From the NCBI GenBank assembly GCA_009760855.2, contig WPIO01000001.1, positions 1,455,501-1,519,500 of the forward strand: a DNA stretch of 64,000 nt, read 5' to 3'. Position numbers and translations under genes: made by a program. The first letter of the stretch is position 1; every line of letters starts with the position of its first letter. Below the pieces are notes generated by a model, which had not been told where the DNA came from, did not search any database, and worked only from the letters and a program-made list of their open reading frames with translations. Source of the DNA: Cristatella mucedo. Taxonomy: Eukaryota > Bryozoa > Phylactolaemata > Cristatellidae. Of this stretch, positions 63,130 to 64,000 are shown one piece after another.

Positions 63130-64000
63130 CCTCGTCAGTGTGTAAAACAAGCTTCTCAGCAATACTCACTTAGGTAGAGTCTCTCTGCTAGTTGTGCTTG
63201 ATCTCTCGGGGATGTTTAATGGCATTGATCATCTATCTTGAATGACCATAATCGTGCCTGTGTTATCAGTGGCATTGCACTGCAGTGGCTTAGGTACTAT
63301 CTCAATCAAAGGTTTTTGAGTATTGATGTCCAGACACAGCTGTCACCTGAGGGGCCTTTACAGTATAGCCGTGATGGCACACTAGGTAAGGTGGTTGCTC
63401 TTCCCGACCTCGGTCCTGAGGTCTTGGGTTTGAATCCTGCAGTGGGCGATCCTTTATTGCCTTTGCAAGCAGTGGTGATAGCCTTTAAGGCTTTTCTGCC
63501 ACTATGCAAAAAGAAGATTTGAATCAGCTAGTATTTTTATGGGGTGTCCCCAAAATATATATTTGGTCTGTTTCTTCTCTCTCTCTCTCTTTTACTGATA
63601 TAATTGTAAAGTGAAATGTAGGCTCTAATTGTTCAGATTGTATGCAGGTGTACATGTGCTTTGATCACTCCCTGGTTTCCAGCTCGGCAAACCCTGTTAA
63701 CTCCCTTGCATCCTGAATTGCTGACGTGTCCAACAGTATGACACTCTTTTCTCAACTGAAATAAACTAACTTACTAGTTATGAGATTACGGTTTCTGAGA
63801 AATTGTATAGCCTAGCCATCAAAGTGGCCTCTGCCTGCTTATCAACTTCAGCAGCTGCCCTAAATCTGGGTCCTGTTGCAAAGGCATCTTGTAATACATA
63901 CCACTTTAGCTCCTCAATTAAATCTGCTTACTTTCAGCTACACATTACTATAAAAAAATCTGGCTTGTTTAGACGTTTATTCCCCGGCCATCCGGTGCAT
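63130..64000 (+). mobile_element. old LINE copy A22, split by SINE-1, runs off the window
   Basis: Plus-strand RT relic. Islands are SLLVVLDLSG-like sequence (about 63183-63210), ALQWLRYYLNQRFLSIDV (63275-63330) and, after SINE-1, the ggggtgtcccc of the GVPQG box (63541-63551). The C-terminal part reaches atcttgtaatacataccact and the window end. Confidence 0.75.
63368..63530 (+). mobile_element. SINE-1, complete, inserted in LINE A22
   Basis: Starts gccgtgatggcacactaggt. The A box tggcacactagg is at 63375-63386 and the B box ggtttgaatcc at 63427-63437. The body gtgggcgatcctttattgcc and gtggtgatagcc follows, and it ends actatgcaaaaagaag. It splits the LINE RT between LQY and GVP codons (cagtat on the left, atggggtgtcccc on the right). 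Confidence 0.87.

Larger units (their letters stand above)
61229..64000 (+). other. intron 3 or 3' flank of the JmjC gene
   Basis: No exon carrying the distal W-Y/F-H motif was found up to the window end. The stretch contains a SINE-2-like tail (about 61760-61815), LINE-A tail A21 and LINE A22 with SINE-1. The open frames at 60976-61538 are continuations into the intron. Confidence 0.5.

Overview
The window looks like nuclear DNA of an invertebrate metazoan. The evidence is spliced exons with GT/AG borders, a Golgi-type xylose phosphatase gene, a secretory-pathway JmjC/cupin gene, non-LTR retrotransposons with trinucleotide 3' tails, tRNA-derived SINEs and hAT-type transposon fossils. The phylum cannot be fixed from sequence alone. 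There is no sign of bacterial operons, CRISPR, rRNA or a functional tRNA.

Only two host genes are well supported. One is a 433-codon uninterrupted minus-strand frame (14631-15932), a histidine-acid phosphatase most like 2-phosphoxylose phosphatase 1 (PXYLP1). The other is the 5' part of a plus-strand JmjC/cupin-like gene (exons 59061-59539, 60764-60830 and 60960-61228). It has a signal peptide and the HTD iron-binding motif, but the distal-histidine exon is not in the window.

Most recognisable DNA is mobile-element debris. About 22 segments belong to CR1/L2-like LINEs, nearly all of one group called LINE-A here. They range from 60-bp 3' tails to one almost full-length but dead copy (54107-57313). 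LINE-A ends in a conserved hairpin (stem aaagcgcc/ggcgcttt) followed by a TTA-rich microsatellite. A second LINE family (LINE-B, 25915-28460 and relics) has a different 3' end. Two tRNA-derived SINE families occur. SINE-1 has two complete copies, both sitting inside LINE reading frames. SINE-2 has four copies whose 3' part is the LINE-A hairpin tail, which suggests the LINE machinery mobilised it. A 262-bp element (28024-28285) is just the 5' end of LINE-A joined to its 3' end. Two fossils of a hAT/ZMYM1-like transposase family lie at 10150-12300 and 34495-35790; the first is split by a LINE-A tail.

Layout: 1-9 kb holds unassigned DNA and inverted LINE-A copies. 10-16 kb holds a hAT fossil and PXYLP1. 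20-30 kb holds LINE-A, LINE-B and SINE-1 nests. 33-35 kb holds a long CT tract and the second hAT fossil. 36.5-37.5 kb holds a decayed tandem repeat with a LINE tail inserted in it. 43.8-45.2 kb holds a LINE with two younger insertions. 46.9-47.5 kb is CpG-rich. 54-57 kb holds the near-complete LINE-A. 59-64 kb holds the JmjC gene, its introns and intronic repeats. The nesting gives a relative order of insertions: hAT and old LINEs first, then LINE-A, LINE-B and the SINEs.
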